This document shows positions 30,812-39,829 of a stretch of DNA of 64,000 bases, in pieces (within the stretch, counting starts at the first letter, position 1; each line of letters opens with the position of its first letter). The notes under the pieces are model-generated. The model was given only the letters and a program-made list of their open reading frames with translations, searched no databases and had not been told where the DNA came from. Origin of the DNA: Murinocardiopsis flavida (GTDB lineage: Bacteria > Actinomycetota > Actinomycetes > Streptosporangiales > Streptosporangiaceae); contig NZ_PYGA01000003.1 in assembly GCF_003014485.1 (NCBI RefSeq), positions 1 through 64,000 on the forward strand. The letters are read 5' to 3'. The position numbers and the translations under genes were made by a program.

Positions 30812-31776
30812 GCCCGGCCGACGGTGCGATGTGGGCGCTGGCCGCCCTCTTCGTGCTCGCCGCCGGGGCCAACGACGGCGCGGCGGTCGCGGCACTGGCG
30901 GGGCGGGTCCCCGGCCTGCCCAGGGGCGCGGCGCCGCTGCTGCTCGCCGCGGCGCTGGCCGTCGTGCCGCTCGTCCTGGGGACCGCGGTCGCCGGGACCC
31001 TCCTGCGCGGCGTGGTGGCCCCCGAAGGGGGCGGGGTCCTCGCCATCGCACTGGGGTTCGCGGCGGCGGTCGCCGTTGTCGGCGCGCTCACCCGGCAGGG
31101 CCTGCCCACCAGCCTCACCCTCGCCGTGGTCGGCGGGATCACCGGCGCCGCCGCCGGTGCCGGGCTGCCCGTGCGGTGGACGACGGTCGCGCTGGTCCTC
31201 GCCGTCGGGCTCGCGGCGCCGCTGCTGGGCGCGGTCCTGGGGTCCCTAATCGCCCGCCTCTTCGCGCACGCCCCGGTACTGCCCCGCCGCGCCGTCCGGG
31301 CCGGGCACGCAACGGCCTGCCTCGCCCAATGCGCGGCCTACGCCGCCAACGACGGCCAGAAGGCGTTCGTGCCGATCGCCCTCGCCGCCGGTGCCGCCAC
31401 CGGCGCGCCCCTCGCGGCCTGGTGGTACCCGGCGGCGGCCGTCCTCTTCCTCGCGGGCACCCTCCTCGCCCTGCCGCGGATGGCGGGGGCGCTGGGCAAC
31501 GGCGTCCTCGCCACCCGGCCCGGGCACGCCGTCGCCGCCGAGGGCGCCGCGGCGGCGGCCGTGCTGGGCACCGGCGTCCTCGGGTACCCCGTCAGCATGA
31601 CCCAGACCATCACCGGCGCCCTAGTGGGCGCCGGTGTCAACGACGGCTACCGGCGGGTCCGCTGGCGCGCCGCCGTACGCGTCGGCGCCGCGTGGGCGCT
31701 CACGCTCCCGCTGAGCGCCGCCGCGGCGGCACTGCTCGCAGCGGGCGCGCCATTGATCGGGAGTGTGTCGACATGA
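30808..31776 (+). CDS. PiT-family inorganic phosphate transporter
   Basis: This 322-residue membrane protein has about eight to ten hydrophobic helices. The two PiT signature repeats are present: AAGANDGAAVAALAG near the N-terminus and YAANDGQKAFVPIALAAG near residue 185, with GVNDGYRRVRW near the C-terminus. It should transport phosphate with a cation. Its association with a phosphatase and phosphodiesterase suggests it handles phosphate released from the substrate. It is shorter than E. coli PitA (about 500 residues), as are many actinobacterial members. Confidence 0.9.
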   Translation: MSPADGAMWALAALFVLAAGANDGAAVAALAGRVPGLPRGAAPLLLAAALAVVPLVLGTAVAGTLLRGVVAPEGGGVLAIALGFAAAVAVVGALTRQGLPTSLTLAVVGGITGAAAGAGLPVRWTTVALVLAVGLAAPLLGAVLGSLIARLFAHAPVLPRRAVRAGHATACLAQCAAYAANDGQKAFVPIALAAGAATGAPLAAWWYPAAAVLFLAGTLLALPRMAGALGNGVLATRPGHAVAAEGAAAAAVLGTGVLGYPVSMTQTITGALVGAGVNDGYRRVRWRAAVRVGAAWALTLPLSAAAAALLAAGAPLIGSVST

Positions 31777-32408
31777 GGTTCCGCCGGCTGCGCGCACGCG
31801 TCCCTCGGACCGCCACCGCCCGCCTCACCGAGGCGCTCCTCGGCCAGTTGGGCGCCGTCGCGGAGGGCGTCGCGCTCGCCACGGCGATGGCGTCGGGCGA
31901 GCGGTCGCGCGGCACCGCGCGGCGGCGCATGGCCGAGATCGAGCACCGCGGCGACGCCGGCCGCGCCGACCTCGTCACGGTGCTCGGCCGCAGCCTGGCC
32001 GCGCCGATCGACCGCGAGGACCTGTTCCGGCTCTCCCGCTCGGTCGACGACGTGCTGGACACGCTGCGCGACTTCGTCCGCGAATCGGACCTGTACCGGG
32101 TGTCCACCCAGGAGGCGTTCGTGCCGCTGCTGAACGGGCTCGGCGAGGGCGTCGAGGCGCTGCGCGCGGCGGTCGGCGCCCTGCCGTCGGACCCCCGCGC
32201 GGCCGCCGACCACGCGCTGCGCGCCCGCAAGATCGCCGGGGGAGTCGACCGCGCGCAGCAGTACCTGCTGGCCGACCTGGTGGACGGCCGCATCACCGCC
32301 GACATCCTGAAGCGCCGCGAGCTCACCCGGCGCCTCGCGCTGGCGGCCGCCCGCCTGGGCGAGTCGTGCGACGTGCTCGCCGACGCTGTCTTCAAACGCG
32401 GCCACTGA
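31773..32408 (+). CDS. DUF47 / PhoU-like partner of the PiT transporter
   Basis: This 211-residue, nearly all-helical protein belongs to the DUF47 (PhoU_div) family, with RMAEIEHRGDAGRADLVTVLGRSLAAPIDREDLFRLSRSVDDVLDTLRDFV as the diagnostic part. Members are paired with PiT transporters and probably regulate them. The ATG overlaps the PiT stop by 4 bp. It is the last gene of the operon; a terminator hairpin follows 4 bp later. Confidence 0.9.
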   Translation: MRFRRLRARVPRTATARLTEALLGQLGAVAEGVALATAMASGERSRGTARRRMAEIEHRGDAGRADLVTVLGRSLAAPIDREDLFRLSRSVDDVLDTLRDFVRESDLYRVSTQEAFVPLLNGLGEGVEALRAAVGALPSDPRAAADHALRARKIAGGVDRAQQYLLADLVDGRITADILKRRELTRRLALAAARLGESCDVLADAVFKRGH

Positions 32409-32412
32409 CTCC

Positions 32413-32433
32413 GGCCCGCCGACCCGGCGGGCC
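32413..32433. terminator. Bidirectional terminator between convergent operons
   Basis: GGCCCGCC (32413-32420) pairs perfectly with GGCGGGCC (32426-32433) around GACCC. It lies between the DUF47 gene and the convergent second kinase gene. Confidence 0.7.
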
Positions 32434-32450
32434 GATCGGGACGGCCCGGC

Positions 32451-33962
32451 TCAGGGCCGCGGCGCCGCCGAGGGGCGGGCCGCCGCCATGTGCCGCCAGC
32501 CCTCCCCCGCGGCGGTGCGCAGCGCGAGGAACCGCGCGAAGAGCTCGTCGTAGTAGCGGGCCGCGGCGGCGTCGGGTTCGCACACGTCGCGGACCCGGAC
32601 CGACGCCGCTGCCGCCGCGGCGAGGTCGGGGTGGTCGCCGAGCGCGACCAGGCCGCACAGCATCGCCCCTTTGGCGCCGACCTCGGTGTCGGTGGACCGG
32701 ACGGCGGGGACCCCCGTGACGTCGGCGATGAGCTGCCGCCACGCGTCGCTGTTCGCGCCGCCGCCGCACAGCCGCAGCTCGCTGACGGTGTCGGCGCCGC
32801 CGGCGACCGCGGCCTCCAGGCAGTCCCGCACCACGAAGCTCAGGCCCTCGAACACCGAGCGCGCCATCTGCGCCCGGTCGTGCCCCAGCGTCAGTCCCCA
32901 CCAGGTGCCGCGCGCGGTGGGGTCGAGGAACGGCGCCCGCTCCCCCGACGGCGACAGGTAGGGCAGGAACACCAGGCCGCCCGACCCGGGTGCGGCCTGC
33001 TGCGCGAGCGCGCCCAACGCGATCGGGTCGGCGACACCCAGCAGGTCGGCGGCCCAGGTCAGGACGCCTGTCCCGGCGAGTGTGGGGAAGGCCCGCAGGA
33101 CCGAGTCGGGGCCGAGGGCGACCGTGAGGCCCGCGGGCTCGCCCGAGGTGTCGGGCGCGGACCGCACCACCTCCGTGCACAGGGTGGTGCCGAGGATCGT
33201 GCACGCCTGGCCGTCGCGCACCGTGCCGGTGCCGATGGCGGTGGACGCGACGTCGTACGGCGCCAGGACCACGGGCAGCCCGGCGGGCAGGCCGGTGTCG
33301 GCGGCGCCGGCCGCCGACAGCCCGGCCGCCCGGCCGGAGTCGGGCAGCACCTCGGGCAGCAGCGGGCGCGCCCAGTCCAGGCCGAACAGCGCGAGGGACC
33401 GGTCGCTGTAGGTGCGGGTGACCGGGTCGAGGAACGGCGCGGACGCGTCGGCCTCGTCTACCGCCGCCTTGCCCGTGAGCCGCAGGAACACCCACCCGCC
33501 GCAGTACAGCGCCCGCGCCGAGCGGGCGAGGCGGTCGGGGTCGTGCTCGGCGAGCCACGACAGCAGAGCGTTGGGCAGCCCGGCGAAGGTCAGCGACCCG
33601 TTGGCGCGGAACGCCTCGTCCAGCACGCCGGCCGCCCGCCACCGCTCCACGACGTCGACGGCCCTGCCGTCGGACCACAGCATGGCCGGGCCAGTCGGGC
33701 GGCCCTGCGCGTCGACCAGCCAGCACCCGTCGCCCTGCGCGGTGACCGCCATGGCGCGCACGGGGAGCCCCGCCGCGGCGACGGCCTCGCGGACGGTCCG
33801 CACCACACCGGCCCACACCGCGTCCATGTCCTGCTCGGCGCGGTCCGGGCCGGGACGCAGCACCTCGGTGGCGACCCGCGCGACGGCGGCCTCGCGGCCC
33901 TGCTCGTCGAAGACCACGGACTTGATGAGGGACGTCCCGACGTCGACGGCGAGAAAAGCCAT
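32451..33962 (-). CDS. FGGY-family carbohydrate kinase (erythritol kinase-like)
   Basis: This 503-residue kinase starts FLAVDVGTSLIKSVVFDEQGREAAVA, a pattern close to erythritol kinase EryA, and has EQDMDAVWAGVV, the APYDVASTAIGTG catalytic-Asp segment and the C-terminal ELRLCGGGANSDAWRQLIADVTG. It phosphorylates a polyol or ketose. GGAGGA precedes ATG 33962. It is monocistronic and convergent with the PiT-DUF47 genes. With the first FGGY kinase it brackets the locus, so the two may act on different polyols from the same polymer. Substrate prediction is tentative. Confidence 0.87.
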   Translation of the reverse strand: MAFLAVDVGTSLIKSVVFDEQGREAAVARVATEVLRPGPDRAEQDMDAVWAGVVRTVREAVAAAGLPVRAMAVTAQGDGCWLVDAQGRPTGPAMLWSDGRAVDVVERWRAAGVLDEAFRANGSLTFAGLPNALLSWLAEHDPDRLARSARALYCGGWVFLRLTGKAAVDEADASAPFLDPVTRTYSDRSLALFGLDWARPLLPEVLPDSGRAAGLSAAGAADTGLPAGLPVVLAPYDVASTAIGTGTVRDGQACTILGTTLCTEVVRSAPDTSGEPAGLTVALGPDSVLRAFPTLAGTGVLTWAADLLGVADPIALGALAQQAAPGSGGLVFLPYLSPSGERAPFLDPTARGTWWGLTLGHDRAQMARSVFEGLSFVVRDCLEAAVAGGADTVSELRLCGGGANSDAWRQLIADVTGVPAVRSTDTEVGAKGAMLCGLVALGDHPDLAAAAAASVRVRDVCEPDAAAARYYDELFARFLALRTAAGEGWRHMAAARPSAAPRP

Positions 33963-34285
33963 GCTGTCCTCCTGGCTGGGGGGCCGGTGCGGCGGTGCGC
34001 CGGGGCGCGCCGATCGGGTCAACCGTACGGAACGCCGCCCGGACACCGTCCGGCGGAGGCCCGCAACCGCACCGGCGGAGGGGCGCGACGGCCGGGAGGC
34101 GCCCGCGGACGCGCGGCACCCGGGCCCCGGCCCCCGGCTGTCCGGGGGCCTGGGTGCGCCTTGTCGGCGTGGTGCCGATCTTGAAAAATAACCGCTGTTT
34201 CCGCACGTCCGGCCGTGTTTTGCGGCGAGTCGGCATTGTCCGGGTATGGACACGCCTCGGATGCTCACCACTACACTCTGGCGCC
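33963..34285. other. Divergent intergenic region with promoters
   Basis: No gene is seen in these 323 bp. The first ~200 bp are GC-rich leader of the kinase gene on the minus strand. A relatively AT-rich patch (34180-34222) probably carries its promoter. For the plus-strand oxidoreductase, TGGACA (34247-34252) and TACACT (34272-34277) are 19 bp apart, and the -10 box lies only 8 bp before the ATG, which points to a leaderless mRNA. Confidence 0.5.
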
Positions 34286-35674
34286 ATGTCCGATCCCGCA
34301 GAATCAGCGCCCGAACCCGCTGCCGCCGACGGCGCCGTCCGGGCGCTGGCAGCCGCCTCGCCCTGCGATGTCGTCCTCCCCGACGACCCCCGCTGGGCCG
34401 ACCTCAGCGGCGCGTGGAACGTGCACGTCGCCCAGCAGCCCGCCGCCGTCGTCCTCGCCGACCGCGTCGAGGACGTCCGCGCCACCGTCCGAGCTGCCGC
34501 GGACGGCGGCCTGCCCGTCTCCGTGCAGCCCAACGGGCACGGCGCCACCGAGGCTCTGTCCGGAACGGTGCTGATCCGGCCGGTGGGGCTGCGCGGTGTC
34601 AGTATCGACCGCGCCGCGCGCCGGGCCCGGGTCGAGGCCGGCGTCAAGTGGCAGCAGCTCCTCGACGCCCTCGACGGCACCGGGCTCATGGCCCTGTCCG
34701 GCAGCACGGGCGACGTCTCCGTGGTGGGCTACCACCTCGGCGGCGGCCTGCCCTGGTTCGGGCGGGCCTACGGCACGGCCGCCGAGTACGTGCGCCGCAT
34801 CGAGCTCGTCACCCCCGACGGCGGCTTCCGCGAGGTCACGGCCGAGACCGATCCCGAGCTGCTGTGGGCGCTGTGCGGCGCCGGCGGCGAGTTCGGCGTG
34901 GTCACGGCGATCGAGATCGAACTCGTCGACCAGCCGCCCATCGTCGGCGGCGCCCTCATGTGGCCGGCCGAGCACACCGCCGAGGTGCTGCGGGCCTACG
35001 CCGAGACCACCCGCTCCGCCCCCCGCGAGCTGTCGCTGTGGATCTGGCTCACGACCTTCCCGCCGTTCGACCCCATCCCCAAGGAGTTGCAGGGGCGTTC
35101 GTTCGCCAACGTCAACCTCACGTTCCTCGGCGAACGCGCGGCGGCCGAAGAGGCGCTGCGCCCGCTGCGGGCCGTCCCCGGTCTCGAGGTCGACACCGTC
35201 GCCGACGTCCCCCTGGAGCGCATCGGCGACGTCGCCGGGGAGCCCACCGACCCGATGCCGGCCATGGACTGGTCGCACTACATCGCCGACCTCGACGACG
35301 ACTTCCAGGCGCGGCTGCTGAAGGCCAACTTCCCCGGCGGCGGGTCGCCCCTGGTCGCCTGCATCCGGCATCTCGGCGGCGCGCTCTCGGAGCCGGGGAG
35401 CACCGCGGCCTCCGGCGTCCCCCACGACTACCTGCTGCTGGCGTTCGGCTTCCCGTTCGCCCCCGCCGACGAGGACGCCATCCGCGCGCAGTGGGGCGTC
35501 CTCGACGACGCCCTCGGCGCCCACCTCACCGGCCGGACCCACCCCAACATGCTCGGCGACGACCCGCGGCCCGACCGCGCGTTCACCGCCGACACCCTCG
35601 ACCGGCTGCGCCGGATCAAACGCGAACGAGATCCCCGCGGCGCCGTCCGCGGCAACCGGCCGCTCCGCCCGTGA
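34286..35674 (+). CDS. FAD-dependent oxidoreductase, berberine-bridge (BBE/PCMH) type
   Basis: This 462-residue enzyme has a PCMH-type FAD domain (residues about 40-215). The histidine in QPNGHGATEAL is the expected 8-alpha FAD attachment site. The GDVSVVGYHLGGGLPWFGRAYG stretch has no cysteine where bicovalent enzymes have one, so single attachment is expected. The C-terminal HPNMLGD and RLRRIKRERDP match the BBE segment (usually K-x-x-x-DP). It should oxidise an alcohol or sugar, reducing O2. It is monocistronic and probably leaderless. Confidence 0.85.
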   Translation: MSDPAESAPEPAAADGAVRALAAASPCDVVLPDDPRWADLSGAWNVHVAQQPAAVVLADRVEDVRATVRAAADGGLPVSVQPNGHGATEALSGTVLIRPVGLRGVSIDRAARRARVEAGVKWQQLLDALDGTGLMALSGSTGDVSVVGYHLGGGLPWFGRAYGTAAEYVRRIELVTPDGGFREVTAETDPELLWALCGAGGEFGVVTAIEIELVDQPPIVGGALMWPAEHTAEVLRAYAETTRSAPRELSLWIWLTTFPPFDPIPKELQGRSFANVNLTFLGERAAAEEALRPLRAVPGLEVDTVADVPLERIGDVAGEPTDPMPAMDWSHYIADLDDDFQARLLKANFPGGGSPLVACIRHLGGALSEPGSTAASGVPHDYLLLAFGFPFAPADEDAIRAQWGVLDDALGAHLTGRTHPNMLGDDPRPDRAFTADTLDRLRRIKRERDPRGAVRGNRPLRP

Positions 35675-35877
35675 GCGCCGACCGTGCCGCCCCCGCAGCC
35701 GTCCGGTCGACGGGCGGCACGCGCCGACCGGATCGGACGGCCGACCGGGCGGGCCCCCGCTGCGCGACCACCGCGGAGCGGCGCAGCAGGGGCGCCCGAC
35801 CGCCCATCCACGACACCCCCTAGGCGCTCCGCACCGTGGAGCCGCCCCGGCCCGTACTCCCCGCCCTACGAGGTCCC

Positions 35878-38295
35878 ATGCGCTCAGCCCGGACGCGTTC
35901 GATCCGATTCCGGATCCTCGCCCTCCTGCTCGTCCCCCTCCTCACCCTCGTGCCGCTGTGGGGGTTCGCGGTCTTCCTGACCGCGCCCGACGGTCTCAAC
36001 CTGCTCGCCATCCAGCGGCTGCAACCCGAGGTCGGGGTGCCCAGCGACGCACTCGGCACCGCGCTCGCCGCCGAGCGGCGCGCGGCGATGGTCTACGTCG
36101 CCGACCCCGGCTCCGGAACCGCCGAGCTGGAGAAGCGCCGCGACGAGACCGACGCCGCCGCGACGAAGTTCCGCAAGGTCACCGGCGGCGACGTGCAGGA
36201 CGTCGCGCGGCCCGAGACCCAGGACCTCACCCAGCGGACCCTCGACCGGCTCGGCGACGTCGCCGAGGTCCGCGCGTCGATCGACGACGGCAGCGCCACC
36301 GAGGAGAACGTCTTCGGCTTCTACTCCGGCCTGGTCACCACGACGAACAGCATCCTGGCGTCGCTCACCAGCCTCGACGACCCCAACCTGACAGCGGCGT
36401 CGCAATCGTTGGGCCGGGTGAGCGCGTCGCGCGACCTGCTCGCCCAGGAGGACGCGCTGCTCGCCGCGGCGCTGGCGGGCGGCGAACTCGACCGCGGCGC
36501 CTACTCGCGCTTCGCCAAGCAGGTCGGCGCCGTGCAGGCGTCGTTCGACGGCGCCCAGGCGAACCTGCCCGACGACAGCCGCACCACCTACGCGGGGATC
36601 GCCAACGGCGAGACCGCGAACCGGCTGCACGCCATGGAGGACGCCGTCATCGACGCCGGCCCCGGCCGGATCCCCCGGAGCGTCACGGCAGCGCAGTGGC
36701 GCGAGGTCAACGCCGACTACATGGGCGAGATGCGCGCGCTCGAACTCAAGACGGGCCGCACCCTCCAGGCCGACGCGCTGCCCATCGCCAACGGCATCCT
36801 GGTCCGCGCCGGCATCGCCGCGCTGCTGGGCCTGGTGGGCGTCGTGCTTTCGGTGTGGATCTCCGTGCGCACCGGCCGCAGCCTGATCAAGGAGATCACC
36901 GACCTCAAGACGCAGATCAAGGAGGTCGCCACCCAGCAGCTCCCCAACCTCGTGCGGCGGCTCCGCTCCGGCCGCGGCCTCGACATCTCCGACCTCGGGC
37001 CGTCGCGCCTGGCGTTCCAGCTCCGCACGCGCGAACTCGACGACCTCAACTGGGCCTTCGACGAGGCGCGCCGCGTCGCCGTGCAGTCCGCGACCGGCGA
37101 GGCCAAGCTCCGCGAGAACGTCAACGACGTCATCGTGAACCTGGCCCGCCGCAACCAGGCGCTGCTGCACCGCCAACTCCAGCTCTTCGACCAGTTGGAG
37201 CGCCGCGTCTCCGACCCCGAGGAGCTGCGCGAGGTGTTCGTCCTGGACCACCTCGCCACCCGCATGCGCCGCCACGCCGAGAGCCTGCTCATCCTGTCCG
37301 GCTCGGCGCCGGGCCGCGGCTGGAGCCGGCCCATGCCGGTCGACGACGTGGTGCGCGCCGCGTCCACCGAGGTGGAGGAGTACACCAGGGTCAGCATCTT
37401 CCCGATGAACGCGCCGCACCTCTCCGGCGGCACCGTCACCGACGTCATCCACCTGCTCGCCGAGCTGATCGAGAACGCCACCTCCTCCTCGCCGCCGACC
37501 AGCGAGGTGCTGATCCGCGGGCGCGAGGTCGCCAACGGCTTCGCCATCGAGATCGAGGACGGCGGCCTGGGAATGAGCGAGCAGGCGCTCGCCGACGCCA
37601 ACGCGCTGCTGGCCGACCCGCCGGAGCTCGACCTCGCCCGGCGCACCGAACTGGGCCACTTCGTCGTGGCGACCCTGGCCCGGCGCCACGGCATCAAGGT
37701 GCACCTGCGCGACTCCCCCTACGGCGGGGTGACGGCCATCGTCCTGCTCAGCCCGTCGATCATCGTGGCGGACGAGCACGGGGCCGAGCACGACCCGGTC
37801 ACCGAGGGCCGCGGCGAACCCGAGCAGGCGGCGATCCCCCGCGACCGGGGCACCGACCCCGCCGGCGTCCGGCACCGCGAGGTGTCCGACGGCGGCGAGA
37901 ACGGCCGCCGCCCGCACGAGCCGGCGCACCGCGCGCCGACCCCCCAGGCCGGCGGCGACGGCCCCGCGTCGCCCGAGCAGCCGACCCGCCCCCCAGGGCC
38001 GGAGCACGCGCCGCGGCCGCGGGCGGCCCGCAGGGAACCCCAGGGCCCCGCGGGACCCGCCCGGCTGCCCCAGCGCGTCCGCCAGGCGAACCTCGTCCCG
38101 CAACTCCAGGACGACGGCGCCGCGGCGGGCCCCGGCCCGTTCGACGACCGGCCCCCCGAGGACTCCCGTTCGATGCTCACCGCGCTTCAGAACGGGTGGA
38201 ACCGGGGCCGCCGCGACGACACCCCACCGACGGAACACCCCGGCGATCCCGGGGCGCCCGATCGTGCCAGCACCGAAGCCGAGGGAGACCAGTGA
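35878..38295 (+). CDS. cvnA: Conservon sensor-like ATPase CvnA (NIT domain histidine-kinase-like)
   Basis: This 805-residue membrane protein has helix 1 at about 8-30 and helix 2 at about 310-332, with an extracellular nitrate/nitrite-sensing-type (NIT) domain between. A HAMP-like stretch follows, then a DHp-like region and an HATPase domain (about 480-640; N-box ELIENATSSSPP, G-box EDGGLGMSEQAL). The C-terminal ~150 residues are proline/charge-rich and disordered. It should sense an external cue and signal to the GTPase CvnD through CvnB and CvnC. ATG 35878 has GAGG 5 bp upstream; GTG 35836 is an alternative. It opens a four-gene overlapping operon. Confidence 0.9.
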   Translation: MRSARTRSIRFRILALLLVPLLTLVPLWGFAVFLTAPDGLNLLAIQRLQPEVGVPSDALGTALAAERRAAMVYVADPGSGTAELEKRRDETDAAATKFRKVTGGDVQDVARPETQDLTQRTLDRLGDVAEVRASIDDGSATEENVFGFYSGLVTTTNSILASLTSLDDPNLTAASQSLGRVSASRDLLAQEDALLAAALAGGELDRGAYSRFAKQVGAVQASFDGAQANLPDDSRTTYAGIANGETANRLHAMEDAVIDAGPGRIPRSVTAAQWREVNADYMGEMRALELKTGRTLQADALPIANGILVRAGIAALLGLVGVVLSVWISVRTGRSLIKEITDLKTQIKEVATQQLPNLVRRLRSGRGLDISDLGPSRLAFQLRTRELDDLNWAFDEARRVAVQSATGEAKLRENVNDVIVNLARRNQALLHRQLQLFDQLERRVSDPEELREVFVLDHLATRMRRHAESLLILSGSAPGRGWSRPMPVDDVVRAASTEVEEYTRVSIFPMNAPHLSGGTVTDVIHLLAELIENATSSSPPTSEVLIRGREVANGFAIEIEDGGLGMSEQALADANALLADPPELDLARRTELGHFVVATLARRHGIKVHLRDSPYGGVTAIVLLSPSIIVADEHGAEHDPVTEGRGEPEQAAIPRDRGTDPAGVRHREVSDGGENGRRPHEPAHRAPTPQAGGDGPASPEQPTRPPGPEHAPRPRAARREPQGPAGPARLPQRVRQANLVPQLQDDGAAAGPGPFDDRPPEDSRSMLTALQNGWNRGRRDDTPPTEHPGDPGAPDRASTEAEGDQ

Positions 38296-38708
38296 CCACG
38301 TCGCCGCCAACGAAGCTCAACTGGCTACTCGACGGTCTCGTCGAGCAGGTCCCGCCCATCCGCCATGCCATCGTGCTGTCGAGCGACGGAATGCTCGTCG
38401 GCACCTCGCAGGGGCTCGACCGCGACAACGCCGAACACCTCTCCGCGATCGCGTCGAGCTTCCAGAGCCTCGCGCGCGGTGCCAGCCGCCAGTTCGACGA
38501 GGGCGGCGTCCGGCAGACCATCGTGGAGATGGACTCGTCGTTCCTGTTCGTGATCGGCGCCGGTGCCGGCGCCTGCCTCGCCGTGCTGGCGGAGTCCGAC
38601 AGCGACCTCGGGCTGATCGCGTTCGAGATGGCGCGGCTGGTCAAGCGCATGGGCGAGCACTTGTCGGTGGGCACCCGCACCCCGGTCGGCAATGGTCATG
38701 GCCGGTGA
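38292..38708 (+). CDS. cvnB: Roadblock/LC7 protein CvnB
   Basis: This 138-residue protein is a single Roadblock/LC7 domain: LNWLLDGLVEQVPPIRHAIVLSSDGMLVGTSQGLD then VEMDSSFLFVIGAGAGACLAVLAESDSDLGLIAFEMARLVKR. These proteins are MglB-like partners or GTPase-activating factors of small GTPases. GTG 38292 overlaps the cvnA stop by 4 bp. Order and overlaps match the Streptomyces conservons. Confidence 0.95.
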   Translation: MTTSPPTKLNWLLDGLVEQVPPIRHAIVLSSDGMLVGTSQGLDRDNAEHLSAIASSFQSLARGASRQFDEGGVRQTIVEMDSSFLFVIGAGAGACLAVLAESDSDLGLIAFEMARLVKRMGEHLSVGTRTPVGNGHGR

Positions 38709-39093
38709 CGGGCGGCACCCCCGAGACTCCGCCGAGTGGTTCGACGACGACGCCGGGCCGCTGATCCGGCACTTCGCCGTGACCCGCGGGCGCACCCACG
38801 CGAGCCGCAGCGACTTCGCGATGGTCGCCGTCGTCCAGACGGTCAGCCCGGAGCCGCACGTCGACCCGCTCCACTGGGGACCCGAGCACCGGGAGATCCT
38901 GCGGCTGTGCCGCCGGGCCACCGTCGTCGCCGACCTCGGCTCCGACCTCGACCTCCCGCTGAGCGTCCTGCACGTCCTCCTCGGCGACCTCCTCGACAAT
39001 GGGCTCATCACGCTGCACGAGCCCTTCACGCCGGGGGAGCGTCCGAGCCCGAAGATCCTCAGGGATGTACTCCATGGCCTCGAAGCACTCTGA
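38692..39093 (+). CDS. cvnC: DUF742 protein CvnC
   Basis: This 133-residue DUF742 protein has DDDAGPLIRHFAVTRGRTHA and a winged-helix-like half, PEHREILRLCRRATVVADLGSDLDLPLSVLHVLLGDLLDNGLITLHEP. It is the third conservon component and is thought to bridge the sensor and the GTPase. It overlaps cvnB by 17 bp; ATG 38698 is the other possible start. No catalytic motif is visible. Confidence 0.92.
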   Translation: MVMAGDGRHPRDSAEWFDDDAGPLIRHFAVTRGRTHASRSDFAMVAVVQTVSPEPHVDPLHWGPEHREILRLCRRATVVADLGSDLDLPLSVLHVLLGDLLDNGLITLHEPFTPGERPSPKILRDVLHGLEAL

Positions 39094-39691
39094 CCCCGAA
39101 GCCCTCGGGCACGGGCTGACCGCGCTGAAGATCCTCGTCTCCGGGGGGTTCGGGGTGGGCAAGACCACACTCGTCGGCAGCGTCAGCGAAGTGCGGCCGC
39201 TCCGGACCGAGGAGGACCTCACCCGGGCGGGGTCGGGCACCGACGACCTCTCCGGCGTCGAGAACAAGCGGACCACGACGGTCGCCCTCGACTACGGCCG
39301 CATCACCCTGCGCGACGACCTCGCCGTGTACCTGTTCGGCACCCCGGGCCAGGACCGGTTCTGGTTCATGTGGGACGAGCTGTCCAACGGCGCGCTCGGC
39401 GCCGTCGTGATCGCCGACACCCGCCGGCTGGAGGTGTCCTTCCCCGCGATCGACTTCTTCGAGAAGCGCGGGGTGCCGTTCATCGTCGCCGTCAACCGCT
39501 TCGACAACGCCGAGTACCACGCACCCGAGGACGTCGGCGCGGCACTCGACCTCGACCCCCAGGTGCCGGTCATCGTCTTCGACGCACGGCAGCGCACCTC
39601 CGGCAAGCAGGTCCTCATCACCCTGGTGCGGTATCTGCTCGCGTCGCAGCCGCGGGTGCGCGACGACGCGGATGCCGGCGCCGGGGGGTGA
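39074..39691 (+). CDS. cvnD: Ras-like GTPase CvnD
   Basis: This 205-residue GTPase has Walker A GGFGVGKTT (residues about 24-32), switch region NKRTTTVALDYGRI, Walker B with switch 2 LFGTPGQDRFWFMWDEL, and a nucleotide-specificity region VAVNRFD. It is the output of the conservon. ATG 39074 with AGGGA 9 bp upstream is chosen; it overlaps cvnC by 20 bp. Confidence 0.95.
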   Translation: MASKHSDPEALGHGLTALKILVSGGFGVGKTTLVGSVSEVRPLRTEEDLTRAGSGTDDLSGVENKRTTTVALDYGRITLRDDLAVYLFGTPGQDRFWFMWDELSNGALGAVVIADTRRLEVSFPAIDFFEKRGVPFIVAVNRFDNAEYHAPEDVGAALDLDPQVPVIVFDARQRTSGKQVLITLVRYLLASQPRVRDDADAGAGG

Positions 39692-39829
39692 CCTTCGGCA
39701 GGTGCCGAACTCAGGGAGGATTCAGGGTCGGTTTCGCTGTCGCCGCGCCGGATCACCACGCATTATGGAAGGGGAGCAGGAGGACGAGGTACCGCCAGTG
39801 CGCCTCCCCGGATCCGGTAAGGAGTGAAC

